In this document: positions 37,078 to 46,953 of the stretch, piece by piece
How the letters are laid out: each line of letters starts with the position of its first letter
Position numbering within the stretch: the stretch's first letter is position 1
Origin: Nocardia spumae
Lineage (GTDB): Bacteria; Actinomycetota; Actinomycetes; Mycobacteriales; Mycobacteriaceae
Assembly (NCBI RefSeq): GCF_020733635.1
Contig: NZ_JAJFZL010000001.1
Coordinates: forward strand, 6,386,001 to 6,450,000
Reading direction: 5' to 3'
Length of the DNA: 64,000 bases
Made by a program: the position numbers and the translations under genes
The notes under the pieces: generated by a model
The model's database searches: none
The model's input: only the letters and a program-made list of their open reading frames with translations
What the model was told of the DNA's origin: nothing

Positions 37078-37851
37078 ATGCGCGAGGAGCAGAATTCACC
37101 TGGCTCAACAGGGGGCGAAACAGGTCTTTCGGCCGCGAATTCCTCAGTCTTTCCGGAACACCTCGACGCCGCGACGCGCGCCGAACTCGATATCGCCGCT
37201 ATGCGCGCCGAATACGGCGGCGATGACGATCTGAGCGAGAGCTGGCTGGCCGACGGCTGGGAACCGTTGCTGCGCAATTGGATCGAGCTGGCCACCAGCG
37301 CCGGTATCACCGAACCCAATGCCATGGTGCTGGCCACCGTCGAGCTCACCGACGGCGGTCCGCGCCCGGCCTCACGTACCGTCCTGTGCAAGGGACTGTC
37401 GGCCGAGGGTGTGACTTTCTACACGAATTACGACTCCGCGAAGGGTGACCAACTCCACGCCGTGCCCTATGCGTCGGCCACTTTCGCGTGGCCGAAACTC
37501 GGTCGGCAGGTGACGGTGCGGGGCCGGGTGGACCAGGTCTCCTCGGAGGTGACGACCGTGTACTGGCGGTCGCGCCCGCGGAATTCACAGCTCGGCGCAT
37601 GGGCCTCGCACCAGTCCCGGACGGTGGCCTCGCGGGCGGATCTCGATCGAGCGTTGTCCGACGTCACCGCGCGTTTCGAAGGTGTGGCGCAGATTCCGGT
37701 CCCGGCGAACTGGGGTGGTTACATCCTGCGTCCGGAACAGGTCGAATTCTGGCAGGGCCGACGCAGCCGCCTGCACAACCGCATCCGCGTGACGCTGCCC
37801 GATGGCGCCGCCGCGACGGCCGCGGCACGCGTCGAACGCCTGCAACCCTGA
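37078..37851 (+). CDS. pdxH: Pyridoxamine/pyridoxine 5'-phosphate oxidase
   Basis: A 257-aa FMN-dependent oxidase that makes pyridoxal 5'-phosphate from the amine or alcohol form. Seen: [56 protein letters not shown] (FMN site), [29 protein letters not shown] and C-terminal [24 protein letters not shown], all PdxH hallmarks. The N terminus carries about 40 extra polar residues before the conserved core. PLP made here serves serC and dapC in this window, though no operon links them. Confidence 0.92.
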   Translation: MREEQNSPGSTGGETGLSAANSSVFPEHLDAATRAELDIAAMRAEYGGDDDLSESWLADGWEPLLRNWIELATSAGITEPNAMVLATVELTDGGPRPASRTVLCKGLSAEGVTFYTNYDSAKGDQLHAVPYASATFAWPKLGRQVTVRGRVDQVSSEVTTVYWRSRPRNSQLGAWASHQSRTVASRADLDRALSDVTARFEGVAQIPVPANWGGYILRPEQVEFWQGRRSRLHNRIRVTLPDGAAATAAARVERLQP

Positions 37852-37872
37852 GCCGCCCGCACCCAGGGCGGC
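37852..37872 (+). terminator. Hairpin directly after pdxH
   Basis: GCCGCCC (37852-37858) pairs with GGGCGGC (37866-37872) around a 7-nt loop, beginning at the base after the pdxH stop. Short and without a T-run. Confidence 0.45.
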
Positions 37873-37909
37873 GGCCGATTTCCCGAGTCGCGAACCGGCC
37901 ACCACCGGT

Positions 37910-37915
37910 TATATT
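37910..37915 (+). promoter_or_regulatory. -10 box upstream of a candidate leader peptide
   Basis: TATATT, a strong -10, followed by 6 nt and the ATG of a 19-codon ORF that overlaps the MFS gene start. This is the most A/T-rich spot in the region. Confidence 0.5.
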
Positions 37916-37921
37916 CATGGG

Positions 37922-37981
37922 ATGATTGACCGAAGACGGCCCCGAGCCGGTTCTCCCGCGCTCGCCGGTCCCGCGTCGTGA
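37922..37981 (+). CDS. Candidate leaderless 19-aa leader peptide coupled to an MFS gene
   Basis: The short frame encodes MIDRRRPRAGSPALAGPAS and ends in TGA that overlaps the GTG start of the MFS gene (GTGA). A TATATT -10 lies 6 nt before its ATG, so translation could begin at the 5' end of the mRNA and re-initiate at the transporter. It is Arg/Pro-rich at its start. The MFS GTG itself lacks a good ribosome site, which supports coupling. Expression is unproven. Confidence 0.4.
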   Translation: MIDRRRPRAGSPALAGPAS

Positions 37982-39270
37982 AGGTCCTCGCCGACGTCGC
38001 ACCGCTGCGTAATCTCGACTACCGGCGGCTCTGGGTCACCAATATCGTCACCGTCGTCGGCGCCCAGCTCTCGGTCGTCGCCGTGCCGCAGCAGATCTAC
38101 CAAATCACGGGCAGCTCCGGCTATGTCGGCCTGGCCGGCGTCTTCGGCCTGGTGCCGCTGATCGTCTTCGGCCTGTGGGGCGGCGCGGTCGCCGATGTGA
38201 TGGACCGCCGCACCCTGCTGCTGATCACCAGCACCGGCACGGGGTTGACCTCGGTCCTGTTCTGGTTGCAGGCCGCGGCCGGGGTCGGCAACGTCTGGCT
38301 GGTCCTCGGACTGTTCTCGGTACAGCAGGCTTTCTTCGCGATGAACCAGCCGACCCGCGCCGCGATCATCCCGCGCCTGCTGCCCGGCGAACTACTCCCC
38401 GCCGCCAACTCGCTGAACATGACCGTGATGCAGTTCGGCGCCATCGCGGGTCCGGTGGCGGCGGGTGCGCTGATTCCGGTCACCGGCCTGTCGACGCTCT
38501 ATCTGATCGACTCGATCGCACTGCTGGCCACCTTGTGGGCGGTGTGGCGGCTGCCCGCCATCCCCCCGACCGGTTCGGTGCGGCGGGCCGGGTTGGGCAC
38601 GGTGATCGAGGGTTTCAGTTATCTGGCGACCCAGCCGATCCTGCTGGCCTCGTTCGCGGTCGACATCATCGCGATGGTGTTCGGCATGCCGCGCGCCCTG
38701 TTCCCCGAGATGGCCCACGACACCTTCGGCGATCCCGTCACCGGCGGTGTAGCACTGGGACTGCTGTTCGCCGCGATGTCGGCGGGTGCGGTCGCGGGCG
38801 GCGTCTTCTCCGGATGGCTCAGTCATGTGCGACGCCAGGGCCTGGCCGTGGTGGTCTGCATCGCGCTCTGGGGCGTGGCGATGATCGGGTTCGGCGTCGC
38901 GGTCGGCGCCACCGGACATCGGTTGAGTGTCGATGCCGGACTGTGGATCGCCTTGGCCTTCTTGGCATTCGGCGGCGCGGTCGACATGTTCTCCGCGGCC
39001 CTGCGCAGCAGCATGCTGCAGCAGGTGGCCACCGACGATATGCGCGGGCGGCTGCAGGGCGTCTTCACCGTGGTGGTCGCGGGCGGACCGCGCATCGGTG
39101 ATGTTGCCCACGGTTTCACCGCTGCGGCCATGGGTACCGCGGCGGCCGCCGCCGGCGGCGGGGTGCTCGTGGTGATCGGCGTGGTGGTCGCCGCGGCGAT
39201 CTTCCCGGCCTTCGTCCGCTACCGAGTTCCCCGCGTCCACGCCGAAATTCCGGCCGGACAACCCCAATGA
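37978..39270 (+). CDS. MFS exporter (EntS-like)
   Basis: A 430-aa major facilitator with about 12 TMs. Seen: N-terminal PLRNLDYRRLWVTNIVTVVGAQLSVVAVPQQIY, typical of the MFS_3/EntS group, the loop 2-3 motif GGAVADVMDRRTLL, and FFAMNQPTRAAIIPRLLP after TM4. The group exports siderophores or drugs; which applies here is unknown. It begins at a GTG overlapping a candidate leader peptide stop. It is followed by gltA after 181 bp with its own promoter. Confidence 0.85.
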   Translation: MKVLADVAPLRNLDYRRLWVTNIVTVVGAQLSVVAVPQQIYQITGSSGYVGLAGVFGLVPLIVFGLWGGAVADVMDRRTLLLITSTGTGLTSVLFWLQAAAGVGNVWLVLGLFSVQQAFFAMNQPTRAAIIPRLLPGELLPAANSLNMTVMQFGAIAGPVAAGALIPVTGLSTLYLIDSIALLATLWAVWRLPAIPPTGSVRRAGLGTVIEGFSYLATQPILLASFAVDIIAMVFGMPRALFPEMAHDTFGDPVTGGVALGLLFAAMSAGAVAGGVFSGWLSHVRRQGLAVVVCIALWGVAMIGFGVAVGATGHRLSVDAGLWIALAFLAFGGAVDMFSAALRSSMLQQVATDDMRGRLQGVFTVVVAGGPRIGDVAHGFTAAAMGTAAAAAGGGVLVVIGVVVAAAIFPAFVRYRVPRVHAEIPAGQPQ

Positions 39271-39451
39271 GAGCGTCGATGGCCAATAGCACGAACAGCC
39301 TGTCGAACTCACATCACACACAAGTGACCGTGAGGTAGCCGATGGCGACCCTCACGAACCGACGCTGCCGGCGAGCGGCTAGCGTTGAGACAAGTGCGCC
39401 GGACGCCGACCGCGCCGACGCCTACGGTTCTAGCCTGAGAGGGATCCTTCC

Positions 39452-40786
<1,335 letters not shown>

Positions 40787-40796
40787 TTCTCGATAC

Positions 40797-40827
40797 GAGG
40801 CCCGCCTTCCCCGAGGAGGCGGGCCTC
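40797..40827 (+). terminator. Terminator hairpin of gltA
   Basis: A perfect 11-bp inverted repeat: GAGGCCCGCCT (40797-40807) and AGGCGGGCCTC (40817-40827) with a 9-nt loop, 10 bp past the gltA stop. No T-run. Confidence 0.75.
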
Positions 40828-40929
40828 GCGCATGTCCGGGGGTGAGCGTTCTCCTCGGTATTCGGCCCGGCTCGGCCGGGCGGCGAAATCCCGGTGCGCG
40901 TGGTGGTGCCGTCGTGCGATGGTCGACAG

Positions 40930-42132
40930 ATGGCGATCGCATCCGGGATAACGCTGAGGCCCGCGACCGAAGAGGATGTTCCGGCCATCGGGCTGCTGCT
41001 GTCGAACGCGTTCGGCGTTCCGCCCAAGGAGAATCCCGTCGTCACCCAGCAGCGGCTGCGGCTGTTCCCGGTCGAGCGCGCCATCGTGGCCGTGGACGGC
41101 GATCGCGTGGTCGGGCACACCAGGGACACCACGATGACGCTGACCGTGCCCGGCGGGCACGCCGTCGAGGTCAGCGGCGTAGCGGGCGTCGCCGTGGCTC
41201 CCACCCATCGCCGGCGCGGGATTCTGCGCGCGATGTACACCGAATTGCATCAACGTACGGAGGTCGCCGGACTGCCACTGACCATCTTCACCGCCAGCGC
41301 TGCCACCATCTACGGCCGCTTCGGGTACGGGCCGTGTGTGGTGGAGAACCGGGTGACCATCGATCGGCGGTTCGCCGAATTCCTGCCCACCGCACCGGAT
41401 CCCGGCGGGGTGGAACTGATCTCACTCGATGACGCGATCCCCCTCGTGCCCGCGATCTACGATCGCTGGCGGCAGCTCGTCCCCGGCGCGCAGGCCCGGC
41501 CGCATCCGGCGTGGCTGATTCAGCTGGTCGCCGGCGGCGGCCAGGACGTCCTGTTCGCGCTCACCCACCCCGACGGCTACGCCCTGTACCGCTACGACAA
41601 CTCCGAGCCGGGGAACCTGACGGCCGAGGTGGTGGAATTGCGCGCGATCACCCCCGAGGCGCACGCCGCCCTGTGGCGCGCGTTGCTGGGCCTGGATCTG
41701 GTGCGGACCGTCACGGCCACCATCAGCGACGACGACCCCCTCCCCTATCTCCTCACCGACTCTCGCCTGGTCCGCACAACCAGTCGCCACGACGGGCTGT
41801 GGGCACGGCCGATGGACATCCCCGCCGCGCTGTCCGCCCGCGACTACCGATCCGACTTGGATATCGTTGTCTCCGTGATCGATCCGTTCCGGGACGCCGG
41901 GGGCACGTTCGCCCTGCGGGCCCGCGACGGCCGGGCCGAATGCGAGGCGACCATCCGCACCCCCGATGTGGAACTCGGTATCGACGTGCTCGGCAGTCTC
42001 TATCTCGGCGCCCATTCCGCTCGCACGTTCGCGGCCGCGAACCGATTGCAGGTCAAGGATTCCCGGGTGCTGGCGGAGATGGATCACGCATTCCGCGGCG
42101 AACGGGGAGCGGTGCTCGGCTGGTTCTTCTGA
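40930..42132 (+). CDS. Eis-family GNAT N-acetyltransferase
   Basis: A 400-aa enhanced-intracellular-survival-type acetyltransferase. Seen: LRPATEEDVPAIGLLLSNAFG, the acetyl-CoA motif VAVAPTHRRRGILRAMYTEL, TIYGRFGYGPC, and a C-terminal sterol-carrier-like half ending GERGAVLGWFF with a free C-terminal carboxylate as in Eis. Eis acetylates multiple amines, including aminoglycosides and protein lysines. The ATG at 40930 gives the expected length; an in-frame GTG at 40894 has no support. It lies alone after gltA, without a resistance operon. Confidence 0.88.
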   Translation: MAIASGITLRPATEEDVPAIGLLLSNAFGVPPKENPVVTQQRLRLFPVERAIVAVDGDRVVGHTRDTTMTLTVPGGHAVEVSGVAGVAVAPTHRRRGILRAMYTELHQRTEVAGLPLTIFTASAATIYGRFGYGPCVVENRVTIDRRFAEFLPTAPDPGGVELISLDDAIPLVPAIYDRWRQLVPGAQARPHPAWLIQLVAGGGQDVLFALTHPDGYALYRYDNSEPGNLTAEVVELRAITPEAHAALWRALLGLDLVRTVTATISDDDPLPYLLTDSRLVRTTSRHDGLWARPMDIPAALSARDYRSDLDIVVSVIDPFRDAGGTFALRARDGRAECEATIRTPDVELGIDVLGSLYLGAHSARTFAAANRLQVKDSRVLAEMDHAFRGERGAVLGWFF

Positions 42133-42232
42133 ATCGGGACGGTGCGCCGCCGGATCCGGGTCGAGGTCACGACCGCGAGCCGACTTGTCGCCGTACCTGG
42201 TGGGTGGCCCCCTACCCTGGCATGCTGAATAT

Positions 42233-42631
42233 GTGACCCTCATCCGGTTCGTGCTGAATGTGCTCTGGCTGGTCTTCGCCGGGTTCTGGCTGGCGGTCGG
42301 CTATTTTCTGGCCGGAATCATCTGCTGCATCCTGATCATCACCATTCCGTTCGGAATCGCCTCGTTCCGGATCGGCGCCTACGTGCTGTGGCCGTTCGGG
42401 CGCGAAGTGGTGCAGAAACCGGATGCGGGCGCGCCGTCGCTGATCGGCAACATCATCTGGGTGATCTTCGCGGGGTTCTGGCTGGCGATCGGACATCTGG
42501 CCACCAGTATTCCGCTGTTCATCTCGATCATCGGCATCCCGTTCGGCTGGGCCAACCTCAAGTTGATCCCCGTCTCCCTGATGCCGCTCGGCCGCGAGAT
42601 CGTCCCCAGCGAACGGGCTTTCATGGCCTGA
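42233..42631 (+). CDS. YccF-domain inner membrane protein
   Basis: A 132-aa protein with two copies of the YccF/DUF307 motif: VLWLVFAGFWLAVGYFLAGI and NIIWVIFAGFWLAIGHLATS, each followed by a (I/S)IIGIPFG-like stretch and a conserved ...P.GRE(V/I). About four TMs. Function unknown. The GTG start is the first in-frame start before the conserved region; a TACCCT -10 lies near 42213. It lies between the Eis-like gene and marR. Confidence 0.85.
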   Translation: MTLIRFVLNVLWLVFAGFWLAVGYFLAGIICCILIITIPFGIASFRIGAYVLWPFGREVVQKPDAGAPSLIGNIIWVIFAGFWLAIGHLATSIPLFISIIGIPFGWANLKLIPVSLMPLGREIVPSERAFMA

Positions 42632-42645
42632 GCAGCGGATCCACT

Positions 42646-42700
42646 CCGCGTCGGCCTATTCCGCGTCGGCCTATTCCGAGTCGGCCTATTCTGAGTCGGC
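42646..42700. repeat. 15-bp tandem repeats at the 3' end of the marR gene
   Basis: Three units of CCGCGTCGGCCTATT (42646-42660, 42661-42675, and 42676-42690 with one change) plus a partial fourth (42691-42700). The last units cover the marR stop (42686-42688), so the repeat has copied the 3' end of the gene into the intergenic space. Confidence 0.8.
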
Positions 42701-43123
42701 GACCAGTTGCTTCATGATCGTGACCGCGTCGTCGAGCACCCGCAACTGGTCGGGACTCAGCCCGGACAGCTGGTCGAACATCCACGCCTCCCGGGCGCTG
42801 TTCTCGTCCTGGATCAGCGCCTTACCGGCATCCGACAGCGACACGATGACCTGGCGGCCGTCGGTGGGATGCGGGTCGCGATTGACCAGATTCAGATCCG
42901 ACAACGAGGCGATGACCCGGGTCATCGAGGGCGGCTGCACCCGCTCCTTGGCCGCGAGCACGCCGGGAGTCATCGCCCCGTCCCGGGCCAGGGTCGCCAG
43001 GGCCGACAGTTGAGTGAGCGAAATCTGGGCGTCGCTGCGGCGGCCACGCAGATGTCGCGTCAATCGCACGACCGCCAGGGACAGTTCACCGGCGAGCGCG
43101 CGGATATCGGAAGGCGTTGTCAC
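42686..43123 (-). CDS. MarR-family transcriptional regulator (Rv0880-like)
   Basis: A 145-aa winged-helix regulator. Seen: ISLTQLSALATLARDGAMTPGVLAAKERVQPPSMTRVIASL (helix-turn-helix) and NRDPHPTDGRQVIVSLSDAG (wing D.R). It matches the MarR regulator Rv0880 of M. tuberculosis in length and in its DUF2530 neighbour. The GTG start at 43123 is favoured because a TATCGT -10 lies 8 nt upstream; a longer reading would enter the divergent gene. MarR dimers bind palindromes and respond to small ligands; the likely target is its own divergent promoter. Confidence 0.9.
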   Translation of the reverse strand: MTTPSDIRALAGELSLAVVRLTRHLRGRRSDAQISLTQLSALATLARDGAMTPGVLAAKERVQPPSMTRVIASLSDLNLVNRDPHPTDGRQVIVSLSDAGKALIQDENSAREAWMFDQLSGLSPDQLRVLDDAVTIMKQLVADSE

Positions 43124-43130
43124 AGAGGCA

Positions 43131-43180
43131 AACGATACGTGACGCCCGAGTGCCGTTCGCCCGTTCCCGCCGCTATCGTT
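43131..43180. promoter_or_regulatory. Mirrored -10 elements of the marR/DUF2530 divergent promoter
   Basis: The inverted heptamers AACGATA (43131-43137) and TATCGTT (43174-43180) contain the -10 boxes of marR (TATCGT, minus strand, 8 nt spacer) and of the DUF2530 gene (TATCGT, 43174-43179, 7 nt spacer). Both transcripts are then leaderless. A dimeric MarR could cover both. Confidence 0.5.
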
Positions 43181-43186
43181 GGCTCC

Positions 43187-43423
43187 GTGACACCCGATGT
43201 CCCCGAGATTCCGCCGCGGCTGACCGATCCGCGTCCCGTACTGGCCGTCGGCAGTCTGGTCTGGCTGGTGGCGACGGTCGTGGTCTGGTGCAACGACAGC
43301 TGGGCCGACGCCCGGCCGATCTGCCTCATGGGGCTCGGGGTCGGACTGCTCGGCTACGGCATTTTCGTGATTCAGCGCCGAGGTTCGCGCCGCGGCGACA
43401 AAGGCGCCCAGAAAGGGCTCTGA
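43187..43423 (+). CDS. DUF2530 small membrane protein (Rv0879c-like)
   Basis: A 78-aa protein with two TMs (PVLAVGSLVWLVATVVVW and ICLMGLGVGLLGYGIFVIQ) and a basic C terminus (RRGSRRGDKGAQKG). Belongs to DUF2530; function unknown. The GTG start has a TATCGT -10 exactly 7 nt upstream. It is divergent from marR by 63 bp, an arrangement shared with Rv0879c-Rv0880. Confidence 0.87.
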   Translation: MTPDVPEIPPRLTDPRPVLAVGSLVWLVATVVVWCNDSWADARPICLMGLGVGLLGYGIFVIQRRGSRRGDKGAQKGL

Positions 43424-43522
43424 CATCCCGGCGAAGACGCGCCGAACACCCGCCACGCGGACCGCGCCGACTTTACAGTGTGCGAATTGACTGTTCGCGT
43501 CCTTGCGGCTTAACTCGCTTCC

Positions 43523-44149
43523 GTGTCCTCCCGATTGAGCGTCGAAGAACGGCGAGCCCACCTTATCGAGGCGGCCATCGGCCTGGCCGAGAAAAAGGGC
43601 GTGGCCGGAGTTACCACGCGCGATGTCGCGCAAGCGGCCGGAGTTTCGCTCGGTGTGGTGCACTACTGTTTCGAGAACAAAGATGCGTTGATGACCGAAC
43701 TGGTCAAAGCGCTGTCGATGGAATTGCGAGATTCCGTCGAGACCGATGAAACAGTCTGGCAGGAAGTCGGAAGCGGAAAAGACTCCCTTCAAAATCTGGT
43801 GCGCGCCAGCCTGGAACTGCTGTGGCTGAACATCGAATCCACACCGCATCGGCAACTGCTCACCTACGAAACCACCACCTACGCATTACGCGAAAGCGAG
43901 CAGACCCCGGCGAAACTCGCGATCGCGCGCGAACAGTACATTTTCAACGACTCCACCGTCGCCGACGTGCTGGAGCACGCCCGGGTCGCCACCGGAACCG
44001 AATGGCGAATTCCGGTGCAGACGCTGAGCCGATTCACCCTGAACGTCATCGACGGCGTCGTCCTGCGCTGGCTGGTCGACGACGACAGCGCCGCGGTGCG
44101 CGCTCAACTCGACGTCCTGTCGGAGATGATCACCACCTACGCGAAGTAG
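43523..44149 (+). CDS. TetR-family transcriptional regulator
   Basis: A 208-aa TetR regulator. The N-terminal helix-turn-helix is clear: VEERRAHLIEAAIGLAEKKGVAGVTTRDVAQAAGVSLGVVHYCFENKDALM. The C-terminal ligand-binding domain is divergent, so the ligand cannot be named. The 99 bp upstream holds TTAACT 7 nt before the GTG as a possible weak -10. It converges head-on with the sacsin-like gene with no spacing, so its target is not obvious from context. Confidence 0.9.
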   Translation: MSSRLSVEERRAHLIEAAIGLAEKKGVAGVTTRDVAQAAGVSLGVVHYCFENKDALMTELVKALSMELRDSVETDETVWQEVGSGKDSLQNLVRASLELLWLNIESTPHRQLLTYETTTYALRESEQTPAKLAIAREQYIFNDSTVADVLEHARVATGTEWRIPVQTLSRFTLNVIDGVVLRWLVDDDSAAVRAQLDVLSEMITTYAK

Positions 44150-46927
44150 TCAGCGCGGGCTGGGCTGGCGCTGCACGTGTGTGGTGTCGCCGTCGCGCCA
44201 CCACGGCACGGCCGCGGTGGCCTCGTAGGCACCGGACAGCCGCACCTCGAGCCGATCGTGCAGCACCAGTTCTCCGGACAGCGGCGGCAGTCCGAACTGC
44301 AATCGCAACAGCACACCGAGCGGTTCGTCGACCCAGCTGGTTCGTCGGCCCGCACCGAGCACCTCGGCCCGCACGGCCTCCGATGCCGCGGCCACATCGA
44401 GCAGGGTCGCCAGCTCAGCGGCATGTTCGATATCCCCGGCGACCAGCCGGTCCGGCGGCAGTGCCAGACCCAGCCACGGACGGTCGAGTACCAGCGCACG
44501 ATCCGGGTCGATCACCGCACCGGAGAGTGCGCGGACGCGCTCCGGCACCCCGATCTCGTCCAGATCCAGATGCGGCACGGCCGCCGCGAGCCGGCGATGC
44601 GTCTGCGAAACAGCTTCCGGCGACGGGGTTTTCGCCGGATCGGCCAGGGCCTCGAGCAGCGCGATCGCCAATGGAGGGGTAATGCCGGCCGGATCGGCCA
44701 GCACGGTATCCAGCGCCGGTAGCTCCGAGACGGAGAAGCCCGGCAGCTCCGGCAGCAAACCGGCGAACACCGGATCCGAACCGGAATGGAACACGCCGAG
44801 CGGTCGTCCACCGATCCGCGCGTGCCGCCGCAACCACCAGGTGGTGTAGCCGTCGCGATCGGCCAGCAGACGGCGGGTGGCCGGTTCCGACAGCAGCAAC
44901 CGCAGCGCGCGCGGCCACGCCTCGTCGTCGACCAGGTCCAGATCCCGCACCGCGGCGAACTCCGGTGGATCCTCGGGCAACCCCTGCCACCAGCGGTCCT
45001 CGTCGTCGAGGTCGTGATCGGGCCCGGTCGGATCGGTTTCGGTGACCACCGTGAAACCCCAGCCGACGCCGACCGCCCGCAGTGCGGCTGCCGGATAACG
45101 CTGTGCCACTTCGGCCTCGAGGGTGCCGAACGGGGAATCGGCGATCAGTACCTCGGCTAGCGGCGCATCCGGGAGCAGCAATTCGTCGGCCGGCCGCAGT
45201 TCCCCGGTGTCGTCGGGGAGTTCGAGCGCGCCCAACCAGGTGGGCAGCGTGGTGTCCGGCGGCAGATGCGCCGCCAGGCCCAGCACCGACTCCCGCAGCT
45301 CCTCGTCGTCGGGCCGATGATCCAGTTCGGCGCGCAGTGCCGGATCGTTCAGCAGATCCTCCACGCCGGCCTGCTGGGCGCCGAGACGGCCGAGTAGATC
45401 GTGCGCGGCTTCCGGATGGACCAGCCGGGCCCAGGGCACGGCCACGGCATCGTCGAGCTGATCGTCGAAGACGACGGTGCGGGGTCCGGTGACCACCCGG
45501 CCGTCCGACAGCGGCACCGCCAGCGCACCCAACTCCTCGGCGGCGAGCGGATCGGTCACGAACGGATCCAGGGCGTCGTAGAGCGAGTACCACCACTGCG
45601 GCGGCCGCTGGACCGCGCCGGTCAATTCGGCGATCCGGGCCAGGCCGATGCGATGCACATCCAGGACGGCCAGCCGGTCGGCGGTGGCGCGACCGGACAG
45701 CTCCGCCACGACCAGCGGCCCCACTACATCCGCCAGCAGAATCGCGAGTTCGTCGGTGACACCGAGGAATACGCTCGCCCGCACCGGGGCGGCGACCGCG
45801 TCGTCGGGCGCGACACCGTCGATGATCTCCGTCGAGGTGGCGACGACGGGCAGCCAGGGCTGCTCCCGCAGCTGCGCCACCAGCGCCTCGCGCAGTACCG
45901 CGTCGGCCTCGCTCCGCGCGAAACCGGGAGACGGCACCAGGATCGGACGGTCGGCGACGGGCAGCGCGCGCGCGAAATCGGCATAGCCCCGCGCCAATTC
46001 GGCGACTCGTGCCCCGGGCATCAGGCGCCGCCGGTCCGGCTGCAGTGCGATATCGGCGATGATCAGCGCCGGCAGCGACAGTTCCTCGTCGGTGCGAGTC
46101 GGCGCGCGCAGCACATCCGGCCCGGCCGCCACCGCCCGGCCGTCGCGCAGTGGCAACAACCACCGCGCCCGCCCGGTGGTGTACTGCCACCAGCGATGAT
46201 CCTCACCGGAGGGGGCGGTGACGCGGATCTGCTGCAGGCCGTCGGCGAAATCGTCGACCGACCGCCAGGATTCGTCGTCCCCGATCCGGATGGAATGCAG
46301 GCCCGGCAGTTCCACGAGCAGATCGACCGTTTCGGCGCGCATCGACGCGAGCAATGCCTCGGCGTCGATGTCCTCGCGCAACCACACCACGATCTCGCTG
46401 TCGAAACCCGCTTCCGGCGCGGCGGCGACCGACCACGCCAGGCGCAGCACCGGTACGCCCGGACCGTCCTCGGCGGCGGGAATGTCGATGCCGTGCTCGC
46501 GCAACTCGGCCAGCGTCTGAGCGCGGGAGAATCGCAACGAACCGGTGGTGGAACGGAATTCGATCTCCTCACCAGCGGACAACACCGCGGTGAAGCCCAC
46601 CCCGAACCGGCCGACCGCCGTTCCGGATTTACCCGACGCCCGCAGCGCGGTGAGCGCGTGCACACCCGACAGGTCCAATGGCGCACCGGTATTGGCGATA
46701 TGCAGCGCGCGGCCACTCAGCCGCACCGACATCCGCCCCGCGACGCCCGCCTTGACCGCGGCGTCGGCGGCGTTCTGCGCCAGCTCGGTGAGCAGTCGAT
46801 CGCGATATCCGGCCCCGACCAGATCCGCCTCGGTGGCCGCGTCCTCGCGCAGCCGCGTCGGCGAATTCCGCCACGCGGTGAGCACTCCCGCACGCAACTC
46901 GGCGGTGCCGAACGGATCCTGTGTCAC
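44150..46927 (-). CDS. Sacsin/Hsp90-like GHKL ATPase-domain protein
   Basis: A 925-aa cytoplasmic protein. Only the N terminus is recognisable: LREDAATEADLVGAGYRDRLLTELAQNAADAAVKAG (N-box), LHIANTGAPLDLSGVHALTALRASGK (G1-like) and VGRFGVGFTAVLSAGEEIEFRS (G2), giving a Bergerat ATP site as in sacsin and Hsp90. The usual G1 Asp of DNG is Asn here (ANTGAP). The other ~700 residues are Leu/Asp-rich without a known domain. The GTG at 46927 follows GGGAG by 8 nt; GTG at 46933 is the alternative. It lies 26 bp after the DUF3027 gene on the same strand, probably one operon. The role, perhaps chaperone-like, is unknown. Confidence 0.75.
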   Translation of the reverse strand: MTQDPFGTAELRAGVLTAWRNSPTRLREDAATEADLVGAGYRDRLLTELAQNAADAAVKAGVAGRMSVRLSGRALHIANTGAPLDLSGVHALTALRASGKSGTAVGRFGVGFTAVLSAGEEIEFRSTTGSLRFSRAQTLAELREHGIDIPAAEDGPGVPVLRLAWSVAAAPEAGFDSEIVVWLREDIDAEALLASMRAETVDLLVELPGLHSIRIGDDESWRSVDDFADGLQQIRVTAPSGEDHRWWQYTTGRARWLLPLRDGRAVAAGPDVLRAPTRTDEELSLPALIIADIALQPDRRRLMPGARVAELARGYADFARALPVADRPILVPSPGFARSEADAVLREALVAQLREQPWLPVVATSTEIIDGVAPDDAVAAPVRASVFLGVTDELAILLADVVGPLVVAELSGRATADRLAVLDVHRIGLARIAELTGAVQRPPQWWYSLYDALDPFVTDPLAAEELGALAVPLSDGRVVTGPRTVVFDDQLDDAVAVPWARLVHPEAAHDLLGRLGAQQAGVEDLLNDPALRAELDHRPDDEELRESVLGLAAHLPPDTTLPTWLGALELPDDTGELRPADELLLPDAPLAEVLIADSPFGTLEAEVAQRYPAAALRAVGVGWGFTVVTETDPTGPDHDLDDEDRWWQGLPEDPPEFAAVRDLDLVDDEAWPRALRLLLSEPATRRLLADRDGYTTWWLRRHARIGGRPLGVFHSGSDPVFAGLLPELPGFSVSELPALDTVLADPAGITPPLAIALLEALADPAKTPSPEAVSQTHRRLAAAVPHLDLDEIGVPERVRALSGAVIDPDRALVLDRPWLGLALPPDRLVAGDIEHAAELATLLDVAAASEAVRAEVLGAGRRTSWVDEPLGVLLRLQFGLPPLSGELVLHDRLEVRLSGAYEATAAVPWWRDGDTTHVQRQPSPR

Positions 46928-46953
46928 CCCCACGGCTCCCCCGGTCGCGTTCG

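Noticed and set aside
39308..39334. CRP-like half sites before gltA (CTCACATCACACACAAGTGA...)
   Set aside because: The half sites are not in a TGTGA-N6-TCACA arrangement; the match is too weak.
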